From Polaromonas sp. (GTDB lineage Bacteria > Pseudomonadota > Gammaproteobacteria > Burkholderiales > Burkholderiaceae_C), in NCBI RefSeq assembly GCF_012927415.1, contig NZ_JABBPF010000213.1, positions 1 through 45,893 of the forward strand: 45,893 nucleotides of DNA. The letters are read 5' to 3'. The notes beneath the pieces are model-generated. The model saw nothing but the letters and a program-made list of their open reading frames with translations, did no database searches and had not been told where the DNA came from. Within the stretch, counting starts at the first letter, position 1. Each line of letters opens with the position of its first letter. The translations under genes were made by a program, and so were the position numbers. Shown piece after piece: positions 33,231-42,561 of the stretch.

Positions 33231-34337
33231 GTGCCTGTCGACCTTCAGGCCGAGCACATCGGTAAACGCTACGCAGGTCAGCTTGCGGTGAAGGACTTGT
33301 CCTTTACCGTCGAGCGCGGCAGTTTTTTCTCCATCCTCGGCCCCTCGGGCTGCGGCAAGACCACGCTGCTGCGAATGGTTGCGGGGTTTCTGGAGCCGGA
33401 TACCGGCCAGATCCATATTGGCGGCAAGCCCATGAATGGCGTGCCGCCCAACCGGCGACCGGTCAACATGGTGTTCCAGCACCTGGCACTTTTTCCCATG
33501 ATGTCGGTCGGCGAAAACGTCGGCTATGGCCTGGTCAGGCGCGGCTTGAGGCGCGCCGAAATCGCCCAACGAGTGGGTGCCATCCTCGAACGCGTCAGCC
33601 TGGCCGGCATGCAGCACAAGCGCGTCGACCAGCTTTCTGGCGGACAAAGACAGCGGGTGGCGATTGCCCGCAGCCTGGTGCTCGAGCCAACGCTGCTGCT
33701 GCTCGACGAACCGCTTGGGGCGCTTGACCTCAAGCTGCGCGAGCACATGAAGATCGAGCTCAAGCAGTTGCAGTCGTCGTTCGGCACGACTTTTGTCTAC
33801 ATCACGCACGACCAGTCCGAGGCGCTGGTTCTGTCCGACCATGTCGCCGTCATGAACGCCGGCAGTTTTGAGCAGGTCGGCACACCGCAGCAGCTCTACT
33901 ACCAGCCACAAACGCCATTCGTGGCCGGGTTTGTCGGCGCCAACAACAAGTTTGCAGGACGCGCGATGCCGACCGATGTTGCCAATCATGGCCTGGTGTC
34001 CTTCACGACCGCGCAGGGGCTGGCCCTGCATGCCCGCGCTGTCGGTCGGGTTGACGCCGGCCAGGCCGTCGAAGCTTTTGTCCGGCCGGAGGCTGTCAGC
34101 CTGGCTCGCCATGCGGCTGAACTGCCAGCGGAGCATCCTCGGCATGCGGGTCAGGTCGAAAACCTGCTGTTTGACGGCGCCAACTCAGCCGTGCTGCTGC
34201 GCGAGGCGACAAGCCGCACGGAATTTCGAATCGCCCTGCCGCAAACCGGAAAATTTTCCGACCTGCGCATCGGTGAAACCGTCGCCTTCACTTTTGACCC
34301 CCGGCACGCGGTTTGTTTCGCCACCGGAAGCGCCTGA
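33231..34337 (+). CDS. potA: Polyamine-type ABC transporter ATPase
   Basis: A 368-residue ATPase beginning with GTG at 33231. Walker A is GPSGCGKTT, the signature [15 protein letters not shown], Walker B LLLLDEPLGALD. A C-terminal TOBE-like domain follows from about residue 240. It powers uptake of the polyamine through PotB and PotC. It lies 21 bp after the receptor gene and 4 bp before the permease. Confidence 0.94.
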   Translation: MPVDLQAEHIGKRYAGQLAVKDLSFTVERGSFFSILGPSGCGKTTLLRMVAGFLEPDTGQIHIGGKPMNGVPPNRRPVNMVFQHLALFPMMSVGENVGYGLVRRGLRRAEIAQRVGAILERVSLAGMQHKRVDQLSGGQRQRVAIARSLVLEPTLLLLDEPLGALDLKLREHMKIELKQLQSSFGTTFVYITHDQSEALVLSDHVAVMNAGSFEQVGTPQQLYYQPQTPFVAGFVGANNKFAGRAMPTDVANHGLVSFTTAQGLALHARAVGRVDAGQAVEAFVRPEAVSLARHAAELPAEHPRHAGQVENLLFDGANSAVLLREATSRTEFRIALPQTGKFSDLRIGETVAFTFDPRHAVCFATGSA

Positions 34338-34341
34338 TTTG

Positions 34342-35244
34342 ATGACTACCACCACGGCACCAAGCGGAGGCGCCGGCGCCTCAGGTTTGCAGGCCAGGCT
34401 CATGCTTATGCTGCTGCTGGCCCCAGCGCTGATCTGGCTGGTGGGTCTGATCGTGCTGCCGCATATTGACCTGGCGATTATCTCGCTGCGCGAGCGCGTC
34501 GCGCCAAGGCAGTATGTGCCCAGCCTGGCGCAATACCGCACCTTCATCGACGAGCCGCTGTATTGGCACACGTTTGTACGCACCGCTCTCATGTCCATCT
34601 TGGCGACGCTGATCACGCTGCTGCTAGCCTTCCCTATTGCCTGGACGATTGCCAAGCTGGTGCGTGGCCGCACCAAATCCCTGCTGCTGGTGCTGTGCCT
34701 GATTCCTTTCTGGGTCAGTGAAACCGTGCGAACGCTGGGTTGGATGATCTTGCTGCGCGAGTCGGGCGTGTTGCCGGCGTTCCTGATCCGGCTCGGGATT
34801 ACTGAGGTGCCGGTGGAAATGCTCTACCGCGACACGACGATTCTGGTCGGACTGGTTTACACCTCCATGCTGTTCATGGTGGTGCCGCTGATCAGCGCAC
34901 TGGAAAGCCTGGATGACGCGCTGATTGAAGCAGCCTACGACCTTGGCGGCAACGGCCTGTCCATCCTGCGCCAGATCGTGATTCCGCACGCCGCGCCCGG
35001 CATTCTGGCGGGCTGCATCGTGGTCTTCATGCTGACGCTGGGCAATTACCTAACACCCACCTTGCTCGGCGGCAAAAACTCGCTCTGGTTTACCGAGCAG
35101 ATTTACACGCAGTTCATTACCCGCTTCAACTGGGAACAGGGCGCGGCTTTCGGCTTCTTGCTGCTGGGGCTGTCCACCGCCATCGTCTGGCTGGGCCTGA
35201 AGCTCACCGGCCAGAAGTTTGGCGAAGTGATGAACAGGACATGA
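34342..35244 (+). CDS. potB: Polyamine-type ABC transporter permease 1
   Basis: A 300-residue inner-membrane protein with six hydrophobic segments. The EAA loop is EAAYDLGGNGLSILRQIVIPHAAPG. It starts 4 bp after potA; ATG at 34342 is the only good start near the first helix. It pairs with the second permease gene downstream, from which it is separated by 166 bp with a repeat. Confidence 0.93.
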   Translation: MTTTTAPSGGAGASGLQARLMLMLLLAPALIWLVGLIVLPHIDLAIISLRERVAPRQYVPSLAQYRTFIDEPLYWHTFVRTALMSILATLITLLLAFPIAWTIAKLVRGRTKSLLLVLCLIPFWVSETVRTLGWMILLRESGVLPAFLIRLGITEVPVEMLYRDTTILVGLVYTSMLFMVVPLISALESLDDALIEAAYDLGGNGLSILRQIVIPHAAPGILAGCIVVFMLTLGNYLTPTLLGGKNSLWFTEQIYTQFITRFNWEQGAAFGFLLLGLSTAIVWLGLKLTGQKFGEVMNRT

Positions 35245-35301
35245 CACACCCCCGTTGCCGCTCACTTCGTGTAGCGTCCTCCCCGCTTGAAGGGGGAAAC
35301 C

Positions 35302-35329
35302 GCTGCGGCCCGGCAAAGCCGGTTCCGCG
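35302..35329 (+). repeat. GC-rich dispersed repeat, copy between potB and potC
   Basis: Core GCTGCGGCCCGGCAAAG then CCGGTTCCGCG, 23 of 28 positions shared with 38470-38497. The flanks (CCGTTG..., GGGGGAAACC) also resemble that copy. It splits the operon between the two permease genes. Confidence 0.65.
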
Positions 35330-35410
35330 CGGTCACTTGGATATCCCCGTTGCGGGCAGTCTGTTTGCAACCGCGCGAGTACCCACGGCGTTGGCCGTTG
35401 GAGTTTCGGC

Positions 35411-36271
35411 ATGATTGCCTCCCTGCCCCGCCCTGCCTGGCTGCGCGTCAGCACAGTGGCCTACGCCGTGCTGTTTTTCTCCTTTCTTTTCCTGCCGCTG
35501 GTGGTGGTGGCGGTTTTTGCCTTCAACGACGCGCCCTACCCCGCGCCGCCCTGGCGCGGTTTCACGCTGGACTGGTTTTTTGGCCGGCATGGCGAGCGCA
35601 CCGGCCTGTTGGCCGACGGCCCGCTGCTAGCCAGCCTTTGGACCAGCGTGGTGGTGGCCTGCTGGGTCACGCTGCTGACCTTACTGGTGGGAACCAGTAA
35701 CGCCTTTTTGATCGAACGCGGCCGGTTTCCGGGCAAGCAGGCGCTGTCGCTGATGATGCTGGCGCCGCTGGTGATTCCGGGCGTGATTCTGGGTATCTCG
35801 ATCCTGGCTTTTGCCAGCCGGATGGCGCAGTTTGCGGAGGATCTGTGGGGGTTAGAACTTGACTTCCTGCGCCCCGGCCTGCCGCTGGTAGTAATAGGCC
35901 AGTTTTCCTACATCGTCTCGATTGCCACGCTCATCATCACCGCGCGCCTGAAACGCCTGGACATCACGCTGGAAGAGGCGGCCTACAGCCTTGGCGCTTC
36001 CCGCGCAGCGGTATTTTTCACCATCACGCTGCCGGCCCTGAAGCCTGCGCTGGTCGGAGCCGCCGCCATTTCATTCCTGATGTCTTTCGAAAACTTCAAC
36101 ACCACGCTGATGCTGGTCGGCTCGGACTCCCCGCTCACCGTCATGATGTACGGTCGAATGCGCGAAGGGGCCACCCCGGTGCTCAATGCCGTCAGTCTTT
36201 TTCTCATGCTGGCTACTGCCGCGTTGGCGCTGGCGCTGATGCGCATGCAGGTTCGCCGCGAAGCGGCTTGA
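35411..36271 (+). CDS. potC: Polyamine-type ABC transporter permease 2
   Basis: A 286-residue inner-membrane protein with six hydrophobic segments. The EAA loop is LEEAAYSLGASRAAVFFTITLP. A GGAG site 7 nt before the ATG supports the start. With PotB it forms the channel; the receptor and ATPase are upstream. A 127-bp gap follows before the protease gene. Confidence 0.93.
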   Translation: MIASLPRPAWLRVSTVAYAVLFFSFLFLPLVVVAVFAFNDAPYPAPPWRGFTLDWFFGRHGERTGLLADGPLLASLWTSVVVACWVTLLTLLVGTSNAFLIERGRFPGKQALSLMMLAPLVIPGVILGISILAFASRMAQFAEDLWGLELDFLRPGLPLVVIGQFSYIVSIATLIITARLKRLDITLEEAAYSLGASRAAVFFTITLPALKPALVGAAAISFLMSFENFNTTLMLVGSDSPLTVMMYGRMREGATPVLNAVSLFLMLATAALALALMRMQVRREAA

Positions 36272-36398
36272 AAACACTGGAAACCGGCGGTTACAGCGAT
36301 TTTTTGGCGCTGCCTCCGAGCCGTGCAGAAATTTAAAAATCGTGATACGGTGCAGTGCTTGATCCACAGTTCTTGACATTTACCTCACAGGTGAACGG

Positions 36399-37379
36399 AT
36401 GCGAAGGCCCGCCCTTTACAGCAGCTCCAGCCGTCCGGTGCAGCACATCGACGCGAGCGCTGCCACGGGCAGTGACCGGAACGAGTCATCGTTTTCGCAA
36501 CCTGCTTCTATTGATGCGGCCACTTCTGCCATAGCGGCCTCTCATCCCCGTCCTTCCAGTTTGTCGCGCCTTGCCAGACGTCTGGCGGACCATCAGCTGT
36601 ATCTGCTCTGGTCATTGGTCGGCCTGCTGGCCCTGTTGCTGGCGATCAGTTTTTTCTTTCCGCTGCGGTCCGCGGGCCTGCGGCTTACCCAGAGTGATAT
36701 TGACGCAGCCGTTTTGAAAACGCTGGAAACCAGCCCGCTGCCCTCGCCTGCAGCCAGGGCCTACGACGCCATCATTCCTTCAGTCGTGCGCGTGGTGGGT
36801 TTGAACAAAAGCGTCAAGGGCAAGGACGGTAAGGAAGACGCCGAGCGCAGCGTGGGTACCGGCGTGGTCATTGTGGACAAGGGCATCATCCTGACCAACC
36901 TGCATGTGGTGCAGGGAGCGGAAACCATCAAGGTCACCTTCGCGGACGGACTGGAGTCCATCGCCACAATTACCGGCATACAGGCGGAAAACGATCTCGC
37001 GGTCTTGCAGGCGCACACAATTCCCGACGATTTGGCAGCCGCCACCATGCGCTCCACCGCCGAACTGGTGCCAGGCGATCAGGTCATGGCAGTCGGCTAT
37101 CCATTTGGCATTGGTCCCTCAGCTTCAGCCGGCATCGTGTCCGGACTTCAACGCACGTTTCGCTCGCCCGAAGGCAAGCAGCAGATGACCAACCTGATCC
37201 AGTTCGACGCGGCGGCCAATCCGGGAAATTCCGGCGGCCCCCTGGTCACCATGGATGGCGCGGTGGTGGGCATCGTCACTGCCATTTACAACCCCAACCA
37301 CCAGCGCACGTTTGTCGGCATCGGTTTTGCCGTGCCGATTGAAAGCGCCGCATCTGCGGCCGGCATGCCGCCTTTCTGA
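36399..37379 (+). CDS. Membrane-anchored trypsin-like serine protease
   Basis: A 326-residue protein: a Ser/Ala-rich cytoplasmic tail (about 65 residues), one membrane helix (about 68-88, LLWSLVGLLALLLAISFFFP), then a DegP/HtrA-like protease domain facing the periplasm. The triad is visible: His in LTNLHVVQGA, Asp in ENDLAVLQ and Ser in NPGNSGGPL. There is no PDZ domain, unlike DegP/DegQ/DegS. It ends 9 bp before the MoxR gene, suggesting a linked operon. Confidence 0.9.
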   Translation: MRRPALYSSSSRPVQHIDASAATGSDRNESSFSQPASIDAATSAIAASHPRPSSLSRLARRLADHQLYLLWSLVGLLALLLAISFFFPLRSAGLRLTQSDIDAAVLKTLETSPLPSPAARAYDAIIPSVVRVVGLNKSVKGKDGKEDAERSVGTGVVIVDKGIILTNLHVVQGAETIKVTFADGLESIATITGIQAENDLAVLQAHTIPDDLAAATMRSTAELVPGDQVMAVGYPFGIGPSASAGIVSGLQRTFRSPEGKQQMTNLIQFDAAANPGNSGGPLVTMDGAVVGIVTAIYNPNHQRTFVGIGFAVPIESAASAAGMPPF

Positions 37380-37388
37380 AAGATCCAT

Positions 37389-38408
37389 ATGGAAACAACC
37401 ACCCCGGATCATTTTCCGGGCGGCGACAGCACCGCGCAGCTGATGGAACAAATTCTCTACGAAGTCAAACGCGTGGTAGTTGGACAAGACCGTTTTCTCG
37501 AACGCATGATGGTGGCTATTCTTGCGCAAGGCCATCTGCTGGTGGAGGGTGTTCCAGGCCTGGCCAAGACCCTGACTGTGAAAACGCTGGCCAGCACCAT
37601 CCAGGGCGAATTCAAGCGCATCCAGTTCACGCCTGATCTGGTGCCGGCCGATCTCATAGGCACGCGCATCTACAACCAGAAAACTGGCGAATTCAGCACC
37701 TCGCTGGGCCCGGTCTTCACCAATCTGCTGCTGGCTGACGAAATTAACCGAGCGCCCGCCAAGGTGCAAAGCGCGCTGCTGGAGGTGATGCAGGAGCGGC
37801 AGGTGACGATTGCCGGCATAACCCATCGGGTGCCCTCGCCTTTCCTCGTCATGGCGACGCAAAACCCGATCGAGACTGAAGGCACTTACCCGCTGCCTGA
37901 AGCGCAGGTAGACCGCTTCATGATGAAGGTGCTGGTGGAGTACCCGACCGACGAGGAAGAATTTGTCATAGTGCAGCGCGTCACCGGCCCTGCTATTGCC
38001 GTGTCAGCCGTAGCCACGACCGGGCAACTGGCCGCCCTGCAGGCTGAATGCAGACGCATTTATGTTGACCCTTCGCTGGTGCAGTATGCGGTGCGGCTGG
38101 TTTCCAGCACCCGCAATCCCGCGAAACATGGGCTGCACGACCTGCAACGCTTCATCACGTTTGGTGCCAGTCCGCGTGCCACCATCAACCTTACTGAAGG
38201 TGCCCGTGCGCTCGCCATGTTGCGCGGCCGCAGTTATGCCTTGCCGGAAGACATGACGGACCTGGTACCCGACGTGCTTCGCCACCGTCTGGTTTTGTCT
38301 TACGAAGCGCTGTCCGAAGGTCTCCTGGCCGACCAGATCATCGGCAAGATCATGGCCAGACTGCAACCGCCCGCCAAACCTCTCGCCCATGAAAAACTCG
38401 CTGCCTAA
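37389..38408 (+). CDS. MoxR-family AAA+ ATPase
   Basis: A 339-residue AAA+ ATPase. Walker A is GVPGLAKT, Walker B ADEINRAP, followed by the MoxR motif QSALLEVMQERQVTI and the sensor region ATQNPIETEGTYPLPEAQVDRF. MoxR ATPases act as chaperones or remodelers with VWA partners. It is followed by DUF58 and VWA genes, the usual arrangement. A 161-bp gap with a repeat separates it from the DUF58 gene. Confidence 0.95.
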   Translation: METTTPDHFPGGDSTAQLMEQILYEVKRVVVGQDRFLERMMVAILAQGHLLVEGVPGLAKTLTVKTLASTIQGEFKRIQFTPDLVPADLIGTRIYNQKTGEFSTSLGPVFTNLLLADEINRAPAKVQSALLEVMQERQVTIAGITHRVPSPFLVMATQNPIETEGTYPLPEAQVDRFMMKVLVEYPTDEEEFVIVQRVTGPAIAVSAVATTGQLAALQAECRRIYVDPSLVQYAVRLVSSTRNPAKHGLHDLQRFITFGASPRATINLTEGARALAMLRGRSYALPEDMTDLVPDVLRHRLVLSYEALSEGLLADQIIGKIMARLQPPAKPLAHEKLAA

Positions 38409-38469
38409 CGATATGCGTCGCCACGATCCGCCGTTGTACGCGCCGCTTCCCCCTGAGGGGGCCACCCCG

Positions 38470-38497
38470 CCTGCGGCCTGGCCAAACCGGTTCTGCG
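38470..38497 (+). repeat. GC-rich dispersed repeat, copy between moxR and the DUF58 gene
   Basis: Core CCTGCGGCCTGGCCAAA then CCGGTTCTGCG, paired with 35302-35329. A hairpin-like CCCCCTGAGGGGG lies about 20 nt upstream. It falls within an operon gap, as its partner does. Confidence 0.65.
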
Positions 38498-38569
38498 GCC
38501 ATAACCTGCAAGGTCGGGAAATTTTGCCTGTGCGTCCCGAGATATCAGGCGATAACTGGGAAGTCACCC

Positions 38570-39562
38570 GTGCCTAGGCTGTCGCTTGCCTCGCGGCTGC
38601 CTGCAGGCTCAGCGCCGGCAGAAGGCGCCGAACAATTACTGCGCCGGCTGGAGTGGTCGGTCGTGCGCCGCCTCGACGGGCTGCTGCAGGGCGACTACCG
38701 CACCCTGATGCGCGGTACCGGCATGGACCTGGCTGACCTGCGTGAGTACCAGCATCACGACGATGTACGCCACATCGACTGGAACGTCACTGCCCGACTG
38801 CAGCAGGCGCATGTTCGCGTCTTCACCGAGGATCGCGAAATGAGCGCGTGGTTCCTGCTTGACCTGAGCCCGTCGATGGATTTCGGTTCTGGCGAGCAGC
38901 ACAAGCGAGAGGTATCCACCGAATTCGTCGCCGTGCTGGCGCGCCTGTTGACTCGTCACCGAAACCGGGTCGGCGCGGTGCTTTATGGCTCAGGTGTCGA
39001 CACCATCATTCCCGCGCGCGGTGGCCGGAACCACGTACTGCGGCTTTTGCACGCGCTGCAGCATCAGCCGATGGCAGACGACGGCAGCACTGGTGCGACC
39101 CGCTTAAGCGAGCTGCTGCAGTCCGCCAGCAATGCGGTGCGCCGGCGCTCCACACTGTTTGTGGTGTCCGATTTCATTAGCGAACCCGGCTGGGAAAAGC
39201 CGCTGGGCTTGCTTGCCCAACGCCACGATGTGCTTGCCGTGCGCCTGCTTGATCCACTGGAACTGGAGCTACCCGACCTGGGACTGATTCCGATCCGCGA
39301 CGTTGAAACAGGCGAGCAATTGCTGGTTGACACCCATGACTCCGGTTTTCGCATGCGCTTTGCCAGCATCGCGGCCCAGCGCGAAGCTGAGTTGCGGCTG
39401 ACGCTGGCACGGGCCGGTGTGGATACGCTGGAGCTTTCAACCGATGACAATCTGGTCGACGCCATCCTGCGGTTTAGCGACTTGCGCAAACGCCATAGCC
39501 GTGTGTCAGGAGCCCAGGCCGCGGCGGGCCGCAGGGTGCCTGTCCAACTGAGCCACGCCTGA
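38570..39562 (+). CDS. DUF58 domain protein
   Basis: A 330-residue protein of the DUF58 family: RGTGMDLADLREYQHHDDVRHIDWN (in pieces across residues 50-72) is the signature block, followed by TEDREMSAWFLLDLSPSMDFG, a VWA-like start. It has no membrane helix. It acts with MoxR and VWA proteins, in envelope or stress roles in known systems. The start is GTG at 38570 with GAAG seven bases upstream. Confidence 0.92.
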   Translation: MPRLSLASRLPAGSAPAEGAEQLLRRLEWSVVRRLDGLLQGDYRTLMRGTGMDLADLREYQHHDDVRHIDWNVTARLQQAHVRVFTEDREMSAWFLLDLSPSMDFGSGEQHKREVSTEFVAVLARLLTRHRNRVGAVLYGSGVDTIIPARGGRNHVLRLLHALQHQPMADDGSTGATRLSELLQSASNAVRRRSTLFVVSDFISEPGWEKPLGLLAQRHDVLAVRLLDPLELELPDLGLIPIRDVETGEQLLVDTHDSGFRMRFASIAAQREAELRLTLARAGVDTLELSTDDNLVDAILRFSDLRKRHSRVSGAQAAAGRRVPVQLSHA

Positions 39563-39583
39563 GGCGCACACCAAGGAAGCACC

Positions 39584-40645
39584 ATGACCTTTCTCTGGCC
39601 CCAGTTTCTCTGGCTTATGCTGGCCATTCCGGTGCTGGTCGCAGTGTACGTCTGGCTGCTTGGCCGCAAGAAAAAAATGGCTTTGCGTTACGCCAGCCTG
39701 TCCATCGTGCGGGAAGCCATGGGCGCAGGCCAGAGCTTTCGCAGGCATATTCCGCCGCTGCTGTTTTTACTTTCTCTTGCCGCCATGCTGGTGGCTGCGT
39801 CCCGACCTTTTGCCTTAATCTCCTTGCCCTCGCAAAACGAAACCATCATGCTGGCCATGGATGTGTCGGGCAGTATGCGGGCGACGGATGTGTTGCCCAA
39901 CCGCCTGGTCGCTTCGCAGAACGCCGCCAAGGCTTTCCTGGCCGAGTTACCGCACCAGGTCCGGGTCGGTATTGTTGCCTTTGCCGGTACCGCCGCCGTG
40001 GTGCAACCGCCCACCCTGAACCGCGAAGACCTGACGACGGCCATTGATAAATTCCAGTTGCAGCGCGGCACGGCTATTGGCAACGGTATTGTGGTGTCGC
40101 TGGCCGAGCTTTTCCCCGATGCGGGGATTGATCTGGAGTCGATGCAATATGGCCGCGACCGGCCGCGCGGCACCTCGCTGGACCAGTCTCTCGCAAACCG
40201 CGCAGATGCCAGGAATGTGAAAAAGGAATTCATACCACTGGCTCCCGGCTCCTACACGTCGGCCGCGATAATTTTGTTGACCGATGGTCAACGCACCACT
40301 GGAATTGATTCACTCGACGCCGCCAAGGTGGCGGCAGACCGCGGCGTGCGCGTCTACACGGTCGGCGTGGGCACGGTGGAGGGCGAAACGATCGGCTTCG
40401 AAGGCTGGTCCATGCGCGTCAAACTCGACGAGGAAACCCTCAAAAGCATTGCCCGCGCCACGCAAGCCGAATACTTTTACGCAGGTACGGCAGGCGACCT
40501 CAAGAAGGTCTATGAAACGCTCAGCGCCAGGCTGACCGTCGAGAAAAAGAAAACTGAAATATCGGGATTGCTGGCTCTGGTGGCAGCGGCGCTGGCGCTT
40601 GCCTCGGCGGCCTTGTCGCTGCTCTGGTTTAATCGGATTTTGTGA
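39584..40645 (+). CDS. BatA-like VWA domain membrane protein
   Basis: A 353-residue protein: two N-terminal hydrophobic segments (about 4-24 and 57-77), a VWA domain with MIDAS DVSGS (DxSxS), Thr in RGTAIGNGI and Asp in LTDGQRTTG, then a C-terminal helix (about 325-348). This matches Bat/BatA proteins that partner with MoxR and DUF58 proteins. The start follows AAGGAAG. It is the last gene of the cluster. Confidence 0.92.
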   Translation: MTFLWPQFLWLMLAIPVLVAVYVWLLGRKKKMALRYASLSIVREAMGAGQSFRRHIPPLLFLLSLAAMLVAASRPFALISLPSQNETIMLAMDVSGSMRATDVLPNRLVASQNAAKAFLAELPHQVRVGIVAFAGTAAVVQPPTLNREDLTTAIDKFQLQRGTAIGNGIVVSLAELFPDAGIDLESMQYGRDRPRGTSLDQSLANRADARNVKKEFIPLAPGSYTSAAIILLTDGQRTTGIDSLDAAKVAADRGVRVYTVGVGTVEGETIGFEGWSMRVKLDEETLKSIARATQAEYFYAGTAGDLKKVYETLSARLTVEKKKTEISGLLALVAAALALASAALSLLWFNRIL

Positions 40646-40823
40646 GGCAGGCAGCGTCGTCGTGACGGTTGGTCAAAAAAGCGAAGCCGGCTCATCCGCG
40701 CCGAAGCAGCTACCAAAGTGATACGCTGCAGCCCAAACCCGTCGCGTGACGACCAGTCGCGCCATTCCAGGGCTCGCCAATGATTCTGCACTGCTGATGC
40801 AATACCGACTGGCGATTTAAACT

Positions 40824-41381
40824 ATGAACTGCATGCATTTCTTTACGCTTGAGCACAGCAAGTTGGCGTACCGCGCCGACTTCGCACTGTACGGGACCGC
40901 TTCGGTGGCCCTGGCAGCTTTTCTGATGATCGCAGCGCCGCGTGAGCAGCATTTTCAGATCTTGGCCTTTGCGCTAATTGGCTTGGCGAGCTGGACGCTC
41001 ATCGAGTATGCCTTGCACCGCTTCGTGCTGCACGGTTTGCGCCCATTCAGCACCTGGCATGCAACGCACCATCGGCGTCCAGCGGCACTGATCAGCACAC
41101 CGACAATCCTGAGCGCCACGCTGATTGCAACACTGGTGTTTCTTCCCGAGCTGATTCTGGGCGGCCTGTGGCGCGCCTGCGCCCTGACATTTGGCGTATT
41201 GACTGGCTACCTCGCGTATTCGGTCGCCCACCATGCATCACACCACTGGCGCGCGAACCATGCCTGGCTGAAGCGGCGCAAACACTGGCATGCGCTGCAC
41301 CATAGTTCTCTCGCTAAACCTGGCCACTATGGCGTGACCAGCGCGTTTTGGGATCACGTGTTTGGAAGTCAACACCGATAA
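40824..41381 (+). CDS. Fatty acid hydroxylase/sterol desaturase family membrane protein
   Basis: A 185-residue membrane protein with four hydrophobic segments. The diiron His motifs are intact: HRFVLH, HATHHR, HHASHH and HALHH. Members hydroxylate or desaturate lipids or carotenoids using O2. The specific substrate is not evident. The ATG at 40824 or 40833 may start it. It is a single gene with 178 bp of noncoding DNA ahead and a decayed CDGSH gene behind. Confidence 0.9.
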   Translation: MNCMHFFTLEHSKLAYRADFALYGTASVALAAFLMIAAPREQHFQILAFALIGLASWTLIEYALHRFVLHGLRPFSTWHATHHRRPAALISTPTILSATLIATLVFLPELILGGLWRACALTFGVLTGYLAYSVAHHASHHWRANHAWLKRRKHWHALHHSSLAKPGHYGVTSAFWDHVFGSQHR

Positions 41382-41494
41382 TTCAATCGGTTGTTTTTCG
41401 TCAATTACGCCGCGATGATGTCTGGACTTTTGCAGAATTTGGATTTTTGAATTGAGTTGAAACAGACATGAATGGCGCCGCGCTTTACAAGCGC

Positions 41495-41820
41495 CTTCCC
41501 TGGCTGAAGGCACAATGGTCTGTCAATTCGTAAGTTAGGCTCTTGGCGATCAGTTCCCTTGAAGCCGGTTGGCAGCCATCGACAAGAGCGCTGCTGATTG
41601 CGTGGAGCCGGAACTGCAGGCATCTATCGGCTTCGCTGAAGACCCGCAACAGTAATACAGGGGACCTCTCTGGCTGCGCGGCGAAATGCCAGTGATTGCA
41701 ACGGATGGGATGGTGGACGAGGAGCGCAACCGCGTCACGCTGTGCCGCTGTGGGCAGCCCGCAACAAACCGCTCAGCGATGGCAGACACGCCGCCGTCAA
41801 ATTGCGCGAAAACTACTTGT
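41495..41820 (+). pseudogene. Decayed CDGSH iron-sulfur domain gene
   Basis: In pieces the strand reads RLAAIDKSAADCVEPELQ, ASIGFAEDPQQ, a TAA stop at 41653-41655, then GPLWLRGEMPVIATDG, ERNRVTLCRCGQ, and after a one-base deletion NKPLSDGRHAAVKLREN. Such proteins normally have ...EPSIGLVEDP...GPLWV.GG.PV...RNRVTLCRCG.S.NKPFCDG.H. An in-frame stop (TGA at 41560), the TAA, the frameshift near 41764 and Ser for the last cluster Cys make it dead. The 5' border is approximate. The rest of 41382-41880 holds nothing I recognise. Confidence 0.75.
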
Positions 41821-41880
41821 TTTGAGAGCCCATACCAAAGGCTGGCGTCGGTATTTCAGCCTTTGGCAAAACAATGCCTT

Positions 41881-42561
41881 TTACGCCGCCGACAGCGTTC
41901 CCAAGACCAGCCTGAGCTGACGCCCGCAGCGCGCCGCCAGCGCTTCGTCGTGCGTCACCAGGACAAACGCCGTACCGTGCTCGCGAGCCAGTTCCAGCAT
42001 CAGTTCAAACACGCTGTCAGCGGTGGCCCGGTCCAGGTTGCCGGTGGGCTCGTCGGCCAACACGCAAGCCGGTCGCGTCACGAGTGCGCGGGCTATTGCC
42101 ACCCGCTGGCGTTCGCCTCCTGAAAGCTCGGAAGGGCGGTGATGAATGCGGTCTCCCAGGCCCACCGTCGCCAGCATTTTCATCGCTACTTCCGACGCTT
42201 TTTCGCGGGCCTGCCGCCTGATCCACAGGGGCATGGCAACATTGTCCAGCGCGCTGAACTCGGGCAGCAGGTGGTGAAACTGGTAGACAAACCCCAAGTG
42301 CTGGTTGCGCAGATCACCCTGCTGGGTGGGGGACAGCGACGACAACAGCTGACCCTTGATTTCCACTTGGCCGTCCGTCGGCGCGTCAAGCCCGCCCATG
42401 AGATGAAGCAAGGTGCTTTTGCCAGAACCCGAGGCGCCGACGATGGCCAGCGTTTCACCGCGATGCACCTGCAGATCAACGCCTTTGAGTACGGTCACAT
42501 CGAGTCGGCCTTCGCTAAAACGCTTGGTAAGGCCACTGGCTTTCAAAACTACTTCACTCAT
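41881..42561 (-). CDS. lolD: Lipoprotein-releasing system ATPase
   Basis: A 226-residue ABC ATPase. Walker A is [17 protein letters not shown], the signature [15 protein letters not shown], Walker [13 protein letters not shown]. It matches LolD, which powers release of lipoproteins from the inner membrane to LolA. Its start overlaps the end of the permease gene by 8 nt, so the two are one operon. Confidence 0.95.
   Translation of the reverse strand: MSEVVLKASGLTKRFSEGRLDVTVLKGVDLQVHRGETLAIVGASGSGKSTLLHLMGGLDAPTDGQVEIKGQLLSSLSPTQQGDLRNQHLGFVYQFHHLLPEFSALDNVAMPLWIRRQAREKASEVAMKMLATVGLGDRIHHRPSELSGGERQRVAIARALVTRPACVLADEPTGNLDRATADSVFELMLELAREHGTAFVLVTHDEALAARCGRQLRLVLGTLSAA

Noticed and set aside
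32907-34145. Long open frame opposite the polyamine transporter genes
   Set aside because: Shadow of the receptor and ATPase genes in another strand; composition reflects codon bias only.
40709-40735. GCTACCAAAGTGATACGCT, similar to the dispersed palindrome
   Set aside because: The second half and the downstream GGAC element are missing, so membership is not supported.
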